Program-made: the position numbers and the translations under genes | Shown here: positions 36,785 through 46,876 of the stretch, piece by piece | How the letters are laid out: each line of letters starts with the position of its first letter | How positions within the stretch are numbered: position 1 is the stretch's first letter | Assembly (NCBI GenBank): GCA_036345935.2 | Contig: JADWOT020000008.1 | Location: forward strand, 651,548-715,547 | Length of the DNA stretch: 64,000 bases | Origin: Taenia hydatigena | Taxonomy: Eukaryota > Platyhelminthes > Cestoda > Cyclophyllidea > Taeniidae | Direction: 5' to 3' | Notes under the pieces: generated by a model | Told to the model about the DNA's origin: nothing | The model's input: the letters and a program-made list of their open reading frames with translations, nothing else | Database searches by the model: none

Positions 36785-37797
36785 ATTAAATCGGAACGCA
36801 CCGTTAAAACGCCTTACGATGGTGAACTGTCACTAGCTAGTATGGGAGAAATATCACGGTCCGCTTTAAGCATTTTTGTTTTCATCGCGGCCATACCTTG
36901 TTAGTACAGTGATTTCACCTTTGTGGCATGCCGTCAAGTGTTGGGGATCGCACCACGAAGTTCCACAATTCTCGACGGCATTGGAGTGGATAAGAAAATT
37001 TCATTTAAAATAGTGATCACTCAGAAGTGATGGAAATGTCCATGAGAACTATAACAGCCCTAACAACTGGTGATAAAATCGTTTCTGTGCAAACGCTGCC
37101 TTGCTTGTCATTTGCTTCATTTCCTTGCCACCGCGCTCTGTGATCAGCGCATCTGAGGGCATAGGTATGGAGCCTTCAAAGGGAACTTGCCATGGAGGTT
37201 TGTAGTAACGGGACGCATACCTACGCCACTGATATTGCGCTCCGCATCTTAAGGCACCCTGTTGCACTGGAATTGGGTGGAGCCACTCAGGGCACCAAGG
37301 GATGGGCAAGTTGATCGACTCGGCAGGGCCAGACAATTAGTTTAATCGTGTCAACAGTTATAGTTTTTAACTGTCTATGCTGTGGACAAAAAAAATAAAA
37401 TCAAAGCACATATGTTGCAGCGCCTACACTTTTAAGGAGTTGCGACAGTTTTAACCAAGTAATGGCACCAAGAATAGTGCGAACGGGAGCACCACTTGAC
37501 CCGCGAGAGTGTTGGCACCTAGGATGGAGAGGGACAGCAACACAATCGACCCTGGTTGCAAGCTGTAAACCAGCAGCTCCTTATACAATCGTGGCTGAAT
37601 AGAGTGTTCGTTCCTTTGCATGATTTAGTCCATGCAAGGGTGACAGTGCAGACAGTCCTTAGGGCATACTTTGCTTTCTTTTCTCTTTCCTACTGGCAAG
37701 AATCAGGAGCAAGTCCCTCACAGCTAGTTGGACAAGTACATCTCTCTTCAGAAGTGGTAATACATCACGTCTGCAGCCTCCTACTTCATCCCCTTTT
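36785..37797. other. Right-arm-only segment, about 1.0 kb
   Basis: In the left arm AAGTGGGTACTTATTAAGG runs directly into TACGATATTCTTATTCG (minus strand, about 29.9 kb). In the right arm about 1 kb separates the same two anchors. A clear target-site duplication is not seen. It contains the coding-like frame at 37049-37336. Confidence 0.75.
37049..37336 (-). CDS. Coding-like frame, unknown, in right-only segment
   Basis: The frame opens immediately after a TAA and runs 95 codons without a clear ATG, so it would be an exon or a fragment. The residues look like a real protein: PIPWCPEWLHPIPVQ, RRYASRYYKPPWQVPFEG and ERGGKEMKQMTSK. It is rich in Trp, Tyr and Pro. No family is recognised. It sits on the HSP70-bearing strand but inside sequence absent from the left arm. 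Confidence 0.4.
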   Translation of the reverse strand: MSGPAESINLPIPWCPEWLHPIPVQQGALRCGAQYQWRRYASRYYKPPWQVPFEGSIPMPSDALITERGGKEMKQMTSKAAFAQKRFYHQLLGLL

Positions 37798-39101
37798 AGG
37801 CACGATATTCTTATTCGTCAATGCTCCAAGCACACGCTGATGCAGCCACCCAGCTCCTTGAGTCAGGCCTTCATCCATGAAAGAAGCTAGAGTAGGATAC
37901 ACGGTGCAGAGCCATACTCTCTGTTTTTTTCAGCCCCTTTCCATAATTTTCCGTGATTATTGATGGCTAAGCAAATGTTTTTCTGATTTAGTCGGTTTAA
38001 TTGCTTAAAGTACTGTAAATTAATAAGAATTTTTCTGCATTTGTAAAGAACAACACGGGTCCGGGGTAACATTAGAGAGAAGGCAAGATAGGGGATTCTT
38101 TGGACTTTCGGATGCTACAGTGCGCAGGCGACAGATTGAAGGAAGGTGAATGAAGGCTCTGAGAATTCAAAGGCAGATGGTAGATTGGAAATTTATGTGA
38201 AGGCTACGGTTACTTTTTCATTCCTTGCCTCCGACTTCGCAGATCGTCTGTCGATTCCTAATTAAGCTGTCTACCATTCTCCTTCTCTTCCTCCTCCTTC
38301 ATTTAGGAACTTGTAGAAACGCATTTTAATGATACAGAAGCAAACAATTGGTAAAATAATGTTCGGATAGTGATTCTTAGGGTTGAACGAGACTCTGCAA
38401 CTGTTTGCTGTAGATTTTACAACACTTGGCAGCAAATATTGACTTGGCGGCGCCACGCGCAATATGGCTGGCGCTTCTCAGTACACGGTGAATGCACCAT
38501 GCCCAAAGAGGCGGAGACGTCGAAGCAAGTGTGATGCAGAGACGCCTTTTTTCAAAGACGCCTCTGTCACAACCAACTCGTGTGGAACCACCTAAGAGCT
38601 AATGAAAGGTGGCAGTGGATACCACCCAAGAACCATGGCAATTGGCTGAACAGAGCCACGCATTTGTGGGCTCTGAGTCAGCAGTCACCACAATCAAATG
38701 CTAGTGCACTTGGGTAGAGCATTTGATTTGGTCTATCCTAAGTTCATAACAAAAAGCGAATAATTCTGCTTAATGCATTGTAATAGAAAAATAGGGAAGT
38801 AGGAGCACGTGGAAGGGAAGCAGAGGCAATTCATTTTAACTGTAGTTGCTGGCAGAGCTCTCCCTCAGCTAATGCTCTGTGTTGCTGTTCTTTGATCCCT
38901 GTAGGCCGTTGTTAACCAGTCGCACTGCCAGGCGTTAGCACTTTCTACTTGATGGGTCCATCACTGCCCAAGACTGCCTTGACGACGAATAAAGGCATAA
39001 GACTGTTATAAAAAGCATTCTTTCGACACATACTGTAAAACCTAATGTTACTGGGAAGGCTCAGAAGGCAGCCAATGTGGTGGAAACTCAAGGCAGTCTC
39101 C

Positions 39102-39329
39102 TCATCCGAGACCACGAGTTAAGCACTCTACATGCTGCAATACATAGAGCCTAATAATAGTGAAGGGCTCGGCAATGATTCGACAATCTATTGACTCCAA
39201 TTCGATGCATTGCCTTAAGTCCCAAGAAAGGGTCTGGACCGTTTCATTGCTTTTGGCAGGATTAGTGCATTCCAAAGTGATTCGGTTGACGGGATTGCCT
39301 GCATCATATTCATTGTTGATGCACCACAC
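39102..39329 (-). CDS. Coding-like frame, unknown, right arm
   Basis: The frame contains CINNEYDAGNPVNRITLEC and SWDLRQCIELESI. Its left-arm partner (28397-28585) keeps the frame open without indels over 62 codons. The look is that of a globular domain fragment, but I do not recognise the family. It lies about 10 bp after the end of the 39340-39435 frame, which suggests exons or a frameshifted pseudogene. Confidence 0.35.
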   Translation of the reverse strand: MWCINNEYDAGNPVNRITLECTNPAKSNETVQTLSWDLRQCIELESIDCRIIAEPFTIIRLYVLQHVECLTRGLG

Positions 39330-39339
39330 ACGCGCTTAC

Positions 39340-39435
39340 TCAGGTGCACTCAATCAAATCCTCTTCTTTCTTGGAAACACCTGCAAGGTGCTCATTATGC
39401 TGCTCTATCTTCGATAAAGCAGTTGTGGTGTCGGC
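39340..39435 (-). CDS. Candidate exon (31 aa), unknown gene, right arm
   Basis: On the minus strand a 3' splice site (ATTTATCTTCAATAG) is followed directly by a frame of 31 codons, ADTTTALSKIEQHNEH to EEDLIECT, then TGA. The composition is helix-forming and charged. The left-arm partner carries stops, so if either copy is active it is this one. The next frame downstream (39102-39329) belongs to a separate phase. No family is recognised. Confidence 0.4.
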   Translation of the reverse strand, partial: ADTTTALSKIEQHNEHLAGVSKKEEDLIECT

Positions 39436-39565
39436 CTATTGAAGATAAATAACAGAATTTGACCATATCCTTGAGCAATCAAATCTACTGAAGCCTCTTC
39501 CTGAAGGTCAAGACGGAGTCTTCAATGAGGCATGTTCATTCAGTTGAGTGTTGTTTGGAAGGTTC

Positions 39566-40010
39566 TCGAGACCCAGGCTTCGCCTTTCTGGGCTTACATC
39601 CACCCTGATCAGTCCCAATTTTGCTGAGTGGGTTCCTGTGAGAGGGTTTGCACAACCGATCTCAGTGAGGCCAATAACATGTCAGTGTTTGGCGGCTGCA
39701 TGTTTTATTCAAAATTGGATTTATTTTGCGCTTTGATAGCCATCTGAAGCGAACTTGTTTTGCGTCCAACCACATTCGCTTACTTGTTCATTCACCCATT
39801 TACTTGCCTGTCTACTTAACGGAGGATCAGTTGAGGATTGGCACAGCGAAAGGCATTTTGGATACAAAGAGGAGGGACAGAAAGGCACGTTCCACTCAAT
39901 ACCAAATCTCAACTGTAGGATAGAGTTGCAGGTTTAGAAGTAGACGGGAAGCAGAATCCTCCTCACAAAAATTGTGAACCACTCGTCGATCTGCAATCCA
40001 CGTCAGTGAC
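39566..40010. other. Right-arm-only segment, about 0.45 kb
   Basis: The left arm joins CAAACCTTCCAAACAAC to CGTCAGATGCGAATG near 28.12 kb. Here the same two anchors are about 0.45 kb apart. There is no recognisable gene or terminal repeat. Confidence 0.7.
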
Positions 40011-40264
40011 ATTCGCATCTGACTTCATATCAGCTATGATTGAAGAAATCGGAGAGAGGACTGCCACCTCATTGTGCTGCCATAGGTGACACATTGATTG
40101 GCGTTGTTGTCTCAGCTACAAAACACTGATTCTATTAGGCATTACCCCACCGATATGCGAATCACTAATTTGTGTCGAAGGGGAGCAGTTGTGGGGTCTT
40201 GTGTAATTTTACAAAACTATTTTCCTGATGGTAAAAGCGATGAGAAGGACAATAGGTACTGAAG

Positions 40265-40530
40265 AGGACATTTCTAACTTGTTGATTAGGTCTTACGGGC
40301 ATCAATATACTGCCAGTCAATGGTCAAAACATTGGCGCTTCTACGGCACTACAGTTGTGCTGTCCACACATTAATATGGAGCTGCCACCAATGTTCATGC
40401 CACTGCTCACATAAAAACCTGTCCACACCGGAGCCTGTGCTGTGCGTCATTTCCTCGAGTTTGCGGTTGCCAACAGATGAGAAGAAGCAGGAGGCTGTGG
40501 CAAATCCTGGTTGGATGAGTGCCTTTCAAT
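40265..40530 (+). promoter_or_regulatory. Detached HSP70 upstream module, right copy
   Basis: This is the right-arm partner of 27590-27850, again without a following HSP70 body. The separation of module and gene therefore predates the inverted duplication. Confidence 0.65.
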
Positions 40531-41122
40531 AAGCACACGTCATGTGATTGGCACAGCTCACAGCCCAATCACAATCGTCATGGCTAAGCAGACGCAGACA
40601 TCAAAGAAATCATGACCGGGCGGCTTGCGGTATTTGAGAGCATTCTTCAGAGGTGCCTCTGTCACACCCAAATCGGGTGGAGACACTCAAGACCTAGAGG
40701 AATGTCAGACGAGGCGCTCGTCAATTGGCTGAGCATGGCCAGCCACGTGGACTACATGCGTCAGCAGCCAGCGCATTTAACCCAAAATGCGTTTGGGTAG
40801 AGCATATAAAATTATTCTTACAACATTTTTATAACACATCGCCACATTTTGTCAGATTGCGCTTTTACTCAATATCTTGTCAGTAGCAACATTTCTCCTG
40901 CCTAAATGGAGAAGAACCGGCTGATCTGGTGATGGCAAATTAGACGAATACTAGAGTTCGCCACTGCCGTAATCCCAAAAAGATCACTGAATCTGTTTGT
41001 AGCTACGATTCTAAAGCTTTGCATGAGCGTATAATCTTACTCCGGTAATTTCATGTCAGCAGCACCCGGTATCCTGAATTTCGCCTCATATTGACGGTAA
41101 ATCAGGCCAGTCTTTTCTGCGA

Positions 41123-41170
41123 TTTTTTTGTTTTTTTTTGTTTTTTTTTTGATTTCTTTTCTTTTTCTCT
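41123..41170. repeat. T-rich tract
   Basis: Three runs of T interrupted by single G, expanded relative to the left-arm counterpart near 26.99 kb. Confidence 0.85.
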
Positions 41171-41804
41171 GCATGATCTCTCATCTTTTAGGTGGGTCTG
41201 GTTAAGACACGTCTGTGTGCATCGTATCCTGTCATCCATTGAGAGGACATGAAACCGGAGGAGGAAGTGGAAAGGGGCAACTTCATTATATTCTATCCGA
41301 GTCTCACACGCTGGTTGAGGGTAGCAGTGAAGTTGGCTTCTAACGGCTTAAACGTTAAGCCTTTCTTGAGGAAAAAAGATCATGTAAAGACTTTTGCATC
41401 AACGCATATTGCGTGTTCTTCGGCCTCTGCCCTGATCCACTGAGGTTACGTGTAGCTTACTATCGCTTGTCACGTGTTCAAAATGGTTTGTTAGGCAGAT
41501 TAGGCAGTCGGCAATAAAAGGATTAAACGTATTTTGTTTGAGTGGATGGTCATGATGGTTGCGCGGTATCTAGAAGTAAAGCAAGTGGTGAAGGGCCATT
41601 TACGAGTGTCAAACGTGATAAAGACGAGAGTGACTCCGTGACGCTCACTAGCCTCGGGTGGAAAATCCTTGGCTCTAACTGAGGCTTTACCAAATGTTAG
41701 TTTTATTCGGTCTTTATGTGTTCATCAGATAAACGGCTCCTCTATCGACCTAAAGCGTTAATTGACGATTTGCTTTTCTTTCTGTTTTCTGTGTCGCCCT
41801 TTAG

Positions 41805-41932
41805 GTGCTTCTCCTTTTTGTTGGTTGTCACCAGAGACAATAGTGAGCAGCTACCAGCCAAATGCTAGAGCTGATGTCTGGTCCTCTGGGGTCCTCATGC
41901 ATGGCGTTCTGGAGTACGGAGACACGTCTTAA
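41805..41932 (+). pseudogene. Protein-kinase catalytic-domain exon remnant, right copy
   Basis: A 3' splice site (pyrimidine-rich, ending CGCCCTTTAG at 41804) is followed by a frame reading CWLSPETIVSS-YQPNARADVWSSGVL and ending EYGDTS-stop. W-L-S-P-E corresponds to the end of the activation segment (subdomain VIII), and DVWS-GVL to subdomain IX. The W-x-x-P-E form is typical of tyrosine and TKL kinases. Subdomains I-VII and X-XI are not found on this strand nearby. The frame stops shortly after subdomain IX, so it is a remnant or a terminal fragment, not a working kinase. Confidence 0.75.
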
Positions 41933-42389
41933 GAGGGTTGGTTTATGTATCAAATCCTGGGGCGCTTGATAGCAACAGAGACTTCTGTTTGCTCTCCTGT
42001 CTTGAAGAAAGGGACTTTATTTGGCTGCTAGATGGTAGGCGTGTGTGTGACAGTAAAAAAGGAGGAATTGGGAGTGGTAAAAGGGAAAAAGAAGAGAAGA
42101 AAATGTCTGCAGTGAACAGATGAATAAATAAAAGAAAGAAAGAGCAAAAGGAAAGGAAAGAAAAAGTACTGTGATAAAGAGCTTTGTGGAATTGGCAAAA
42201 CCTAATTAGAAGAAACGCAAAAGCAAACGTGGATCAAGCCACGTAAGCCAGTCATTCTCTCGTAATCTTAACCGTCCTTTGTGTTGTAGTTAGTCGAAAT
42301 ATAGAGTTAGAAAAATTCATAACTAAAAGCCAAATATTATACATTTACAGCGAATCAGAGAGGAGTATCGACTTTTATAGTTTTAAACA

Positions 42390-42482
42390 TCAGCCATGAT
42401 ATGCAACGGATGTAGGGGGTTCCTCCTCTTCCTTCTTACCGCCCTTGCCATTAGAAGTCTGAACACGCCTCGACATCTTCAT
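42390..42482 (-). pseudogene. Short frame MKMSRRVQTSN-, right copy
   Basis: This is the right-arm partner of 25680-25766: a 30-codon frame with a GKGGKKEEEEPP stretch ending SVAYHG and a stop. An AT-rich TTATTTATAATG precedes the first ATG. See the left copy for the substitution pattern. Confidence 0.3.
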
Positions 42483-43675
42483 TATAAATAAGAGAGTTGG
42501 CACGGAGGGAACTTGGAGAAGAGTTCAGAATGGGAATAAGTCGTGCCCTTGGGAGCCAACACTGCTCCGCAACCAGGTTCAAATCGATGTCACGCCTCTG
42601 ACCTACAAAGCACGCTTCATATAACTTAAAACCTAAGAATAAGTATCAAGATACCCTTTGCTTTTTGAAAAAAAACGTAATTTTGTCTTTACATTGTTCA
42701 CAAATAGTTTTATTTGCTTTCATGTCTTTACGAGTTGTTGTTGAGTTTCTCAAATTTGCATGCTTTGTAAATAATTTCGTTCATATATTTGCTCTTCAAA
42801 TATGATACTTAAGACCAATTTCAGTGTTAGCAGTAGCTTTGAGTATAAAACTAAAAAAAAACAAAAATTAAAAGCCTGTTTGTTTTATCAAACAAACATT
42901 GGGGTGATTGGTTAGTTCTGGATGTTGAGTGCGTAAGTGGTGTGCATTTTGGAGATCCTCGTTTCCTACCAGTCGGGATTATTTTGCTGCAGAAGTTTGA
43001 AAGCTGGTAGGTATTCAATGCATTTTACTGGTCGCAAGTTTAATATTTGTAGTCTTAGGTCATTTTGGTGCTGATTTGCTTCCTTTCTACGTTTTCCTGC
43101 TAGAGTAAACGCAAAAGCTTCATAATGTGGCCATTAGGGCGTCTTGTTTTCCAACTACAACTGCATTTTTGCACTCTACAATGCTTCTGGAAATAAGTTT
43201 GGAGTGCCTGGGTAATTATAGAAGTAGTTAGCTCTTTTACTGACGATGGACTTTTAATAATAATGCGCAACTTTGTTAAGGAGAGTTATAACCAACTTAG
43301 CTGCTTGACATTTATTCAAGATTTTCTTGCGATTAAGAACCTGTCGTGTGCATATGTATGCATCCGTTTATCTGTCTCTATTATCTGTTTGTATGTAAAG
43401 AATGTTAGAGAAGTAGCTGTAGTTGTTGTCAAGACTCGTTGTTTTCCATTCGTACTACCTACTCAGGTTGGTGTTTTTACTGCGCAACACGTCTAGCAAA
43501 TAATTGTGATTGTTTTGGCTGTCTCTAAATGATTATTGGGCACTTAACTGTGTTAAGAGCTTCCTAGTCATTCATGACTTTCTCACTGATAGTTACCTAT
43601 TTATTTATGGATACCTGCTTATCAGTTTCCTTTCTGCACACTTCTATGCCGCTGTAGAGTGCTTTGAACTGTTGA

Positions 43676-43978
43676 TTACGTTTGTTCTGGCCGTGCATTA
43701 AATGAGCATGTATTGGTTTCCATCGTATTAGTTAAAACTTCAGTTCTCGATGTTGTGTTGTCCTTTTTTCTGATGTAGTGTAGGAAGTCCGATCTCACTG
43801 ATCTCGTGAGCGTGGGTTCAGCTTCGACATGAGTTTGTGCCTGGTTGTTTACTTGTTTGATTTTTTGTCTTAACCAGAAAAACAGGGCGGCATCTCGACG
43901 ACTCAGAAGTGTCTGCCTGGAAGGCTGTAGTAGTAATAGCAGTTGTAGTGGACTTTCATTGATTACAACTACCGACAA
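43676..43978 (-). CDS. Coding-like frame, unknown
   Basis: A 100-codon frame with a charged, polar central part (KIKQVNNQAQTHVEAEP, then a TRSVRSD stretch) ends 26 bp downstream of the next minus-strand exon candidate (44004-44256). It could be a further exon or 3' sequence of the same gene. No motif is recognised. Confidence 0.25.
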   Translation of the reverse strand: MSVVVINESPLQLLLLLQPSRQTLLSRRDAALFFWLRQKIKQVNNQAQTHVEAEPTLTRSVRSDFLHYIRKKDNTTSRTEVLTNTMETNTCSFNARPEQT

Positions 43979-44003
43979 TTGCGATTGCTAGCTGCTTCGG
44001 GTG

Positions 44004-44256
44004 CTAACTTATCTGGTCAGAAAGAAGTGTGCAACTGAGACTTGTTAGTTTGACAGGAGTTTGACTTTCTTTGCAGATGACTGTCAGCGTTGAAGTGGCA
44101 GTCGGCGCAGCAGGACATGTAGAAGGAGGAGTAGGTGCTGCGTCGTCGTTGCTGGTGCGAGATGTTGCGGTGTTTGTGACCCGATGGACGTGAGGAGTAG
44201 TAGAAGTGGAATCGATCCTGGCTTCTTCGTTTGCCTCGCTACTGCTGCTTGACCGT
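44004..44256 (-). CDS. Candidate last exon, Ser/Thr/Pro-rich protein
   Basis: On the minus strand a plausible branch site and acceptor (CTCTAATGTCACAG) precede a 253-nt frame: one leading base, then RSSSSSEANEEARIDS, TNTATSRTSNDDAAPTPP and a closing CTLLSDQIS-stop. The composition suggests a disordered or O-glycosylated region. A second frame of the same character lies upstream at 44524-44865. No domain is recognised. Several frames and both strands were compared; this one is the longest open and most protein-like. Confidence 0.45.
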
Positions 44257-44523
44257 CTGTGACATTAGAGTGCGGAACTCGTCGTTATTGTTGCTGGAGC
44301 CCTGCTTCACAAAGTGGCGAGTGTTACTTTCTTGCCATGGGAGGCGTGGACGCGAGATCTCGTCCGCTGGAAAATTTGACTGCTTTGAAAGTGTCTGGTC
44401 CGTGACACATTGTTCTTCCTTGTGTGCGTTGCAATAGCTTCACCTCTTAAATGCGCGGCAATCGACTACCCTGGTTAGTGTGCTTATTTGGCTTTTGCGA
44501 CAGCGTGGGCCAGATTTGGAGAG

Positions 44524-44865
44524 CTACTTGTTGAAATGGCTTCTGGATTCTGGACGTGACGATGGCGGTGGTGGTGGTGTGGTGGCAGTTAGTGAGTATT
44601 TAGGGTGCGTGAGGAGGGTGCCAACAGTCCTTGGTGTGCAATTAGATTGACTGGTGGAGGCAGTCACACTGATTGTGGGGCCCTGTGGGTGGGCAGGTGG
44701 GTCAGTTTGTAGTGACTTCATGATCAGATAGATGAGTTCCTCTTGACCACATTCCCCGCGTCGGTCTAGATTTGTCGAAAGAATTGAGGCTAACGGAGAA
44801 GTGATGAAAGTTGGCTTAGCAGTGGTGGGAAGGCGGGTGCTCTTTCCTCCCCCCTCCCCCTCGGT
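44524..44865 (-). CDS. Candidate exon, Ser/Thr/Pro-rich protein
   Basis: An open stretch of 113 codons runs from a TAG at 44866-44868 to the TAG at 44524. It contains PTFITSPLASILSTN, GECGQEELIYLIMKSL and a Thr/Pro-rich end with a run of five prolines (TATTPPPPPSS). An internal ATG at 44721 could be a start. It is probably part of the same minus-strand gene as 44004-44256; the exact donor is not clear. It lies head to head with the plus-strand exon at 45084, with about 220 bp between. Confidence 0.4.
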   Translation of the reverse strand, partial: TEGEGGGKSTRLPTTAKPTFITSPLASILSTNLDRRGECGQEELIYLIMKSLQTDPPAHPQGPTISVTASTSQSNCTPRTVGTLLTHPKYSLTATTPPPPPSSRPESRSHFNK

Positions 44866-45083
44866 CTAACTGACTCCTTAGAACCTGTTCACTGCTCGTC
44901 AAAGATCTCGTCTTTTACGACGTTTCGTTATGAGCTAACATCGCCATCTTGTTGAGTAAGTGGCAGAGTGCTTTCATTTTCAAGGCGAATATGGATAGAT
45001 GCCTTCCCTGTCCCCTTTTCCTGCCCATCCGCTCCCTCCTTCTCCTCTCGCTGTCCTGCCTGTCTACAACCCCTCTATTCCAG

Positions 45084-45201
45084 CCAATGTCTGATCAAAT
45101 ATCCACTTCTACGCGTCGACTTAGTAGCAATAACATTCCACCTCCAAAAAATGTCAGTAGAAAATACTGTCATTGGGTGGATACTGTATCGTGGCACACT
45201 G
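45084..45201 (+). CDS. Candidate first coding exon of plus-strand gene
   Basis: A very strong pyrimidine tract ends in CTCTATTCCAG, and an ATG follows three bases later (45087). An acceptor this close to the start fits SL trans-splicing, known in tapeworms, or a short 5' exon. The frame reads MSDQISTSTRRLSSNN, KNVSRKYCHWVDTVSWHT and ends one base into a codon at a G-GTGAGG donor. It joins in phase with the exon at 46092. No domain is recognised. Other open frames between the two exons (45.37-45.91 kb) may be alternative exons. Confidence 0.5.
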
Positions 45202-45374
45202 GTGAGGATCGTACACTTTAATCTGTGTTCTTTCGTTTCCACAATCAACATTTCGCTTCACCGCCCATGCGCATGGGATCACTTAACTCCTTCCTATTTA
45301 ATTGCGGGGTAGAATGCTGATCTTTACGTCCAACTTTTTCGAGATAGTATGACAATAAGTGCTGCTGCGTGGTA

Positions 45375-45908
45375 AGAAGTCAATGGAGGCTGCGGAGGTG
45401 GAGATTGAGGCTGAGGCTATTCACACTGAAGAGTCAAAGGCGCATAGAGTGTGGACAACACCTCTGAATTTCGACTTACATTTCAGTGATTAGCGACTAA
45501 CAAAGCAACATCATCTCAGTCATGCAATAAATCACAAGCAATTGCCATTTTTGCTAGTGCGTTGTCTATTGTCCCTTCCCGAAAATCGCTTCTGCCATCC
45601 ACTTTCTGGTGTTGAGTTGCTTTGGTTATTAAATAAGGTTCTCATTAAACCTTGGATGCTAGCAAATGCAAATGCAAAGACTCTTCCAACCTATAAATTT
45701 GGTGCATTTGAAACCTGTCTTGTTCTGTTTATTGAAGCAGAGCAAGTGCTAGAATGGCAGAGATGACTTAATCGAAGGGCTGCAGCAAATTGGTGGCATT
45801 TTTTATGATCAGCGGTCTAATTCTGTCTACGTCTCATCGATCGTTGACCGACTGACCAGCAAATCAATGCTTGTATCGATAGAGCAATCAATGAGCTGCC
45901 TATCGTGA
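45375..45908 (+). CDS. Further coding-like frames, unresolved
   Basis: Three stretches look coding on the plus strand: SMEAAEVEIEAEAIHTEES to FDLHFSD-stop (45.37-45.49 kb); a frame from 45542 with AKTLPTYKFGAFETC ending EQVLEWQR-stop; and, one phase over, DDLIEGLQQIGGIFYDQ to SCLS-stop (45.76-45.91 kb). The last two read as one protein with a frameshift or small intron at about 45.76 kb. How they connect to the neighbouring exons is not determined, and no family is recognised. Confidence 0.3.
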
Positions 45909-46091
45909 TGTAGTTGCACGTTGTGGGAATTACAAAGTGTCCTCAAGCTGCTGGCGACATAAACTACCTTGGCCGTTGCAATCGTGACTTCGATCCCAAA
46001 TCTCCTTGACTCTCTATTCGCCTTTCCAATCTGTTAACCCCTTAGACTCAAAGGAGGGTCCGTGGAGAGACGTCAACATTCCCTCCTGCAG

Positions 46092-46229
46092 CCAGCTCCA
46101 CTAAGTCATCTAATCCGATTCCAAAATCCAAATGCCCACAAAGCATCCGCTGCCCATCCTTCGACGTTCACTGCATCCCGGGCCCCAACTCCCATTCGGC
46201 ACACTCTAGCGATGTGATTAAACACATCC
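46092..46229 (+). CDS. Candidate exon 2 of plus-strand gene
   Basis: It is bounded by ATTCCCTCCTGCAG and GTAAGT. The length is 138 nt, with two bases completing a codon at the start and one left over at the end, so both flanking introns are phase 1. It joins the 45201 donor in frame. The translation includes SSTKSSNPIPKSKCP, CPSFDVHCIPGPNSHSAHSS and DVIKHI, with five cysteine or histidine residues in the middle part. No family is recognised. Confidence 0.5.
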
Positions 46230-46876
46230 GTAAGTGCCTCCTTATATGCATAGTAGTCTACAGCCTTCATTCAACTTCCACTACTCGCATTTGATCGTCT
46301 GCCTTTCTAGTCTCATTGGTGGCATCCGGTCGGTCGGTGGTCTGACCAACCAACACTGGCCAGCGCAACCTGCAGCACTGGCGTCTTTGAAGCTGTGAGA
46401 AACCACGTCCTGGTGTTCTCGATGACGTGGGCGACGGCACGACGACAGCTGCATTCTGAATCAGGCCTTTAACTTATCAAGCATATCAGGTGAGAAAAGA
46501 AAAGTCAAATATCAGTGCACTTGTTGAGTCGACGTACTCCTCTCCGACTACGTTAGTATTAATGAACCCTCCAATTCTCCTCCTTCTGCTCCACCTCCAT
46601 GTGTGCTATGATGTGATGGCTATTGAGCCAAAGCAGAGAAGCACATGGGAAGGCGATGTCTGCCACCAGGAAACAACCTAGAAAGAGGACTGTTGTGCAA
46701 AGCCGACACTAGCAGACGCCACTGCTAGACACTACGCGACACGTGCCACAGATCGATTCACGCACTTGTCAAATGTGAAGACGTCAATCACACACTCAAC
46801 TGCCAGTTATGCTTACATACGCGTTGCGAAGCCTTCTACTCCTCATTTTGCTTCTCCGCCTTATCCTCGTTTCCAG

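Larger units (their letters stand above)
43380..46560. other. Right-arm-only segment, about 3.2 kb
   Basis: The left arm is continuous across this point: the part matching GCGATTAAGAACCT... runs within about 40 bp into the part matching CCACCTCCATGTGTGC (24.77-24.84 kb). The segment holds the best coding-like exons in the window on both strands (43.99-44.87 minus; 45.08-46.23 plus). Either a gene-bearing block entered the right arm, or the left arm lost it. Confidence 0.8.
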
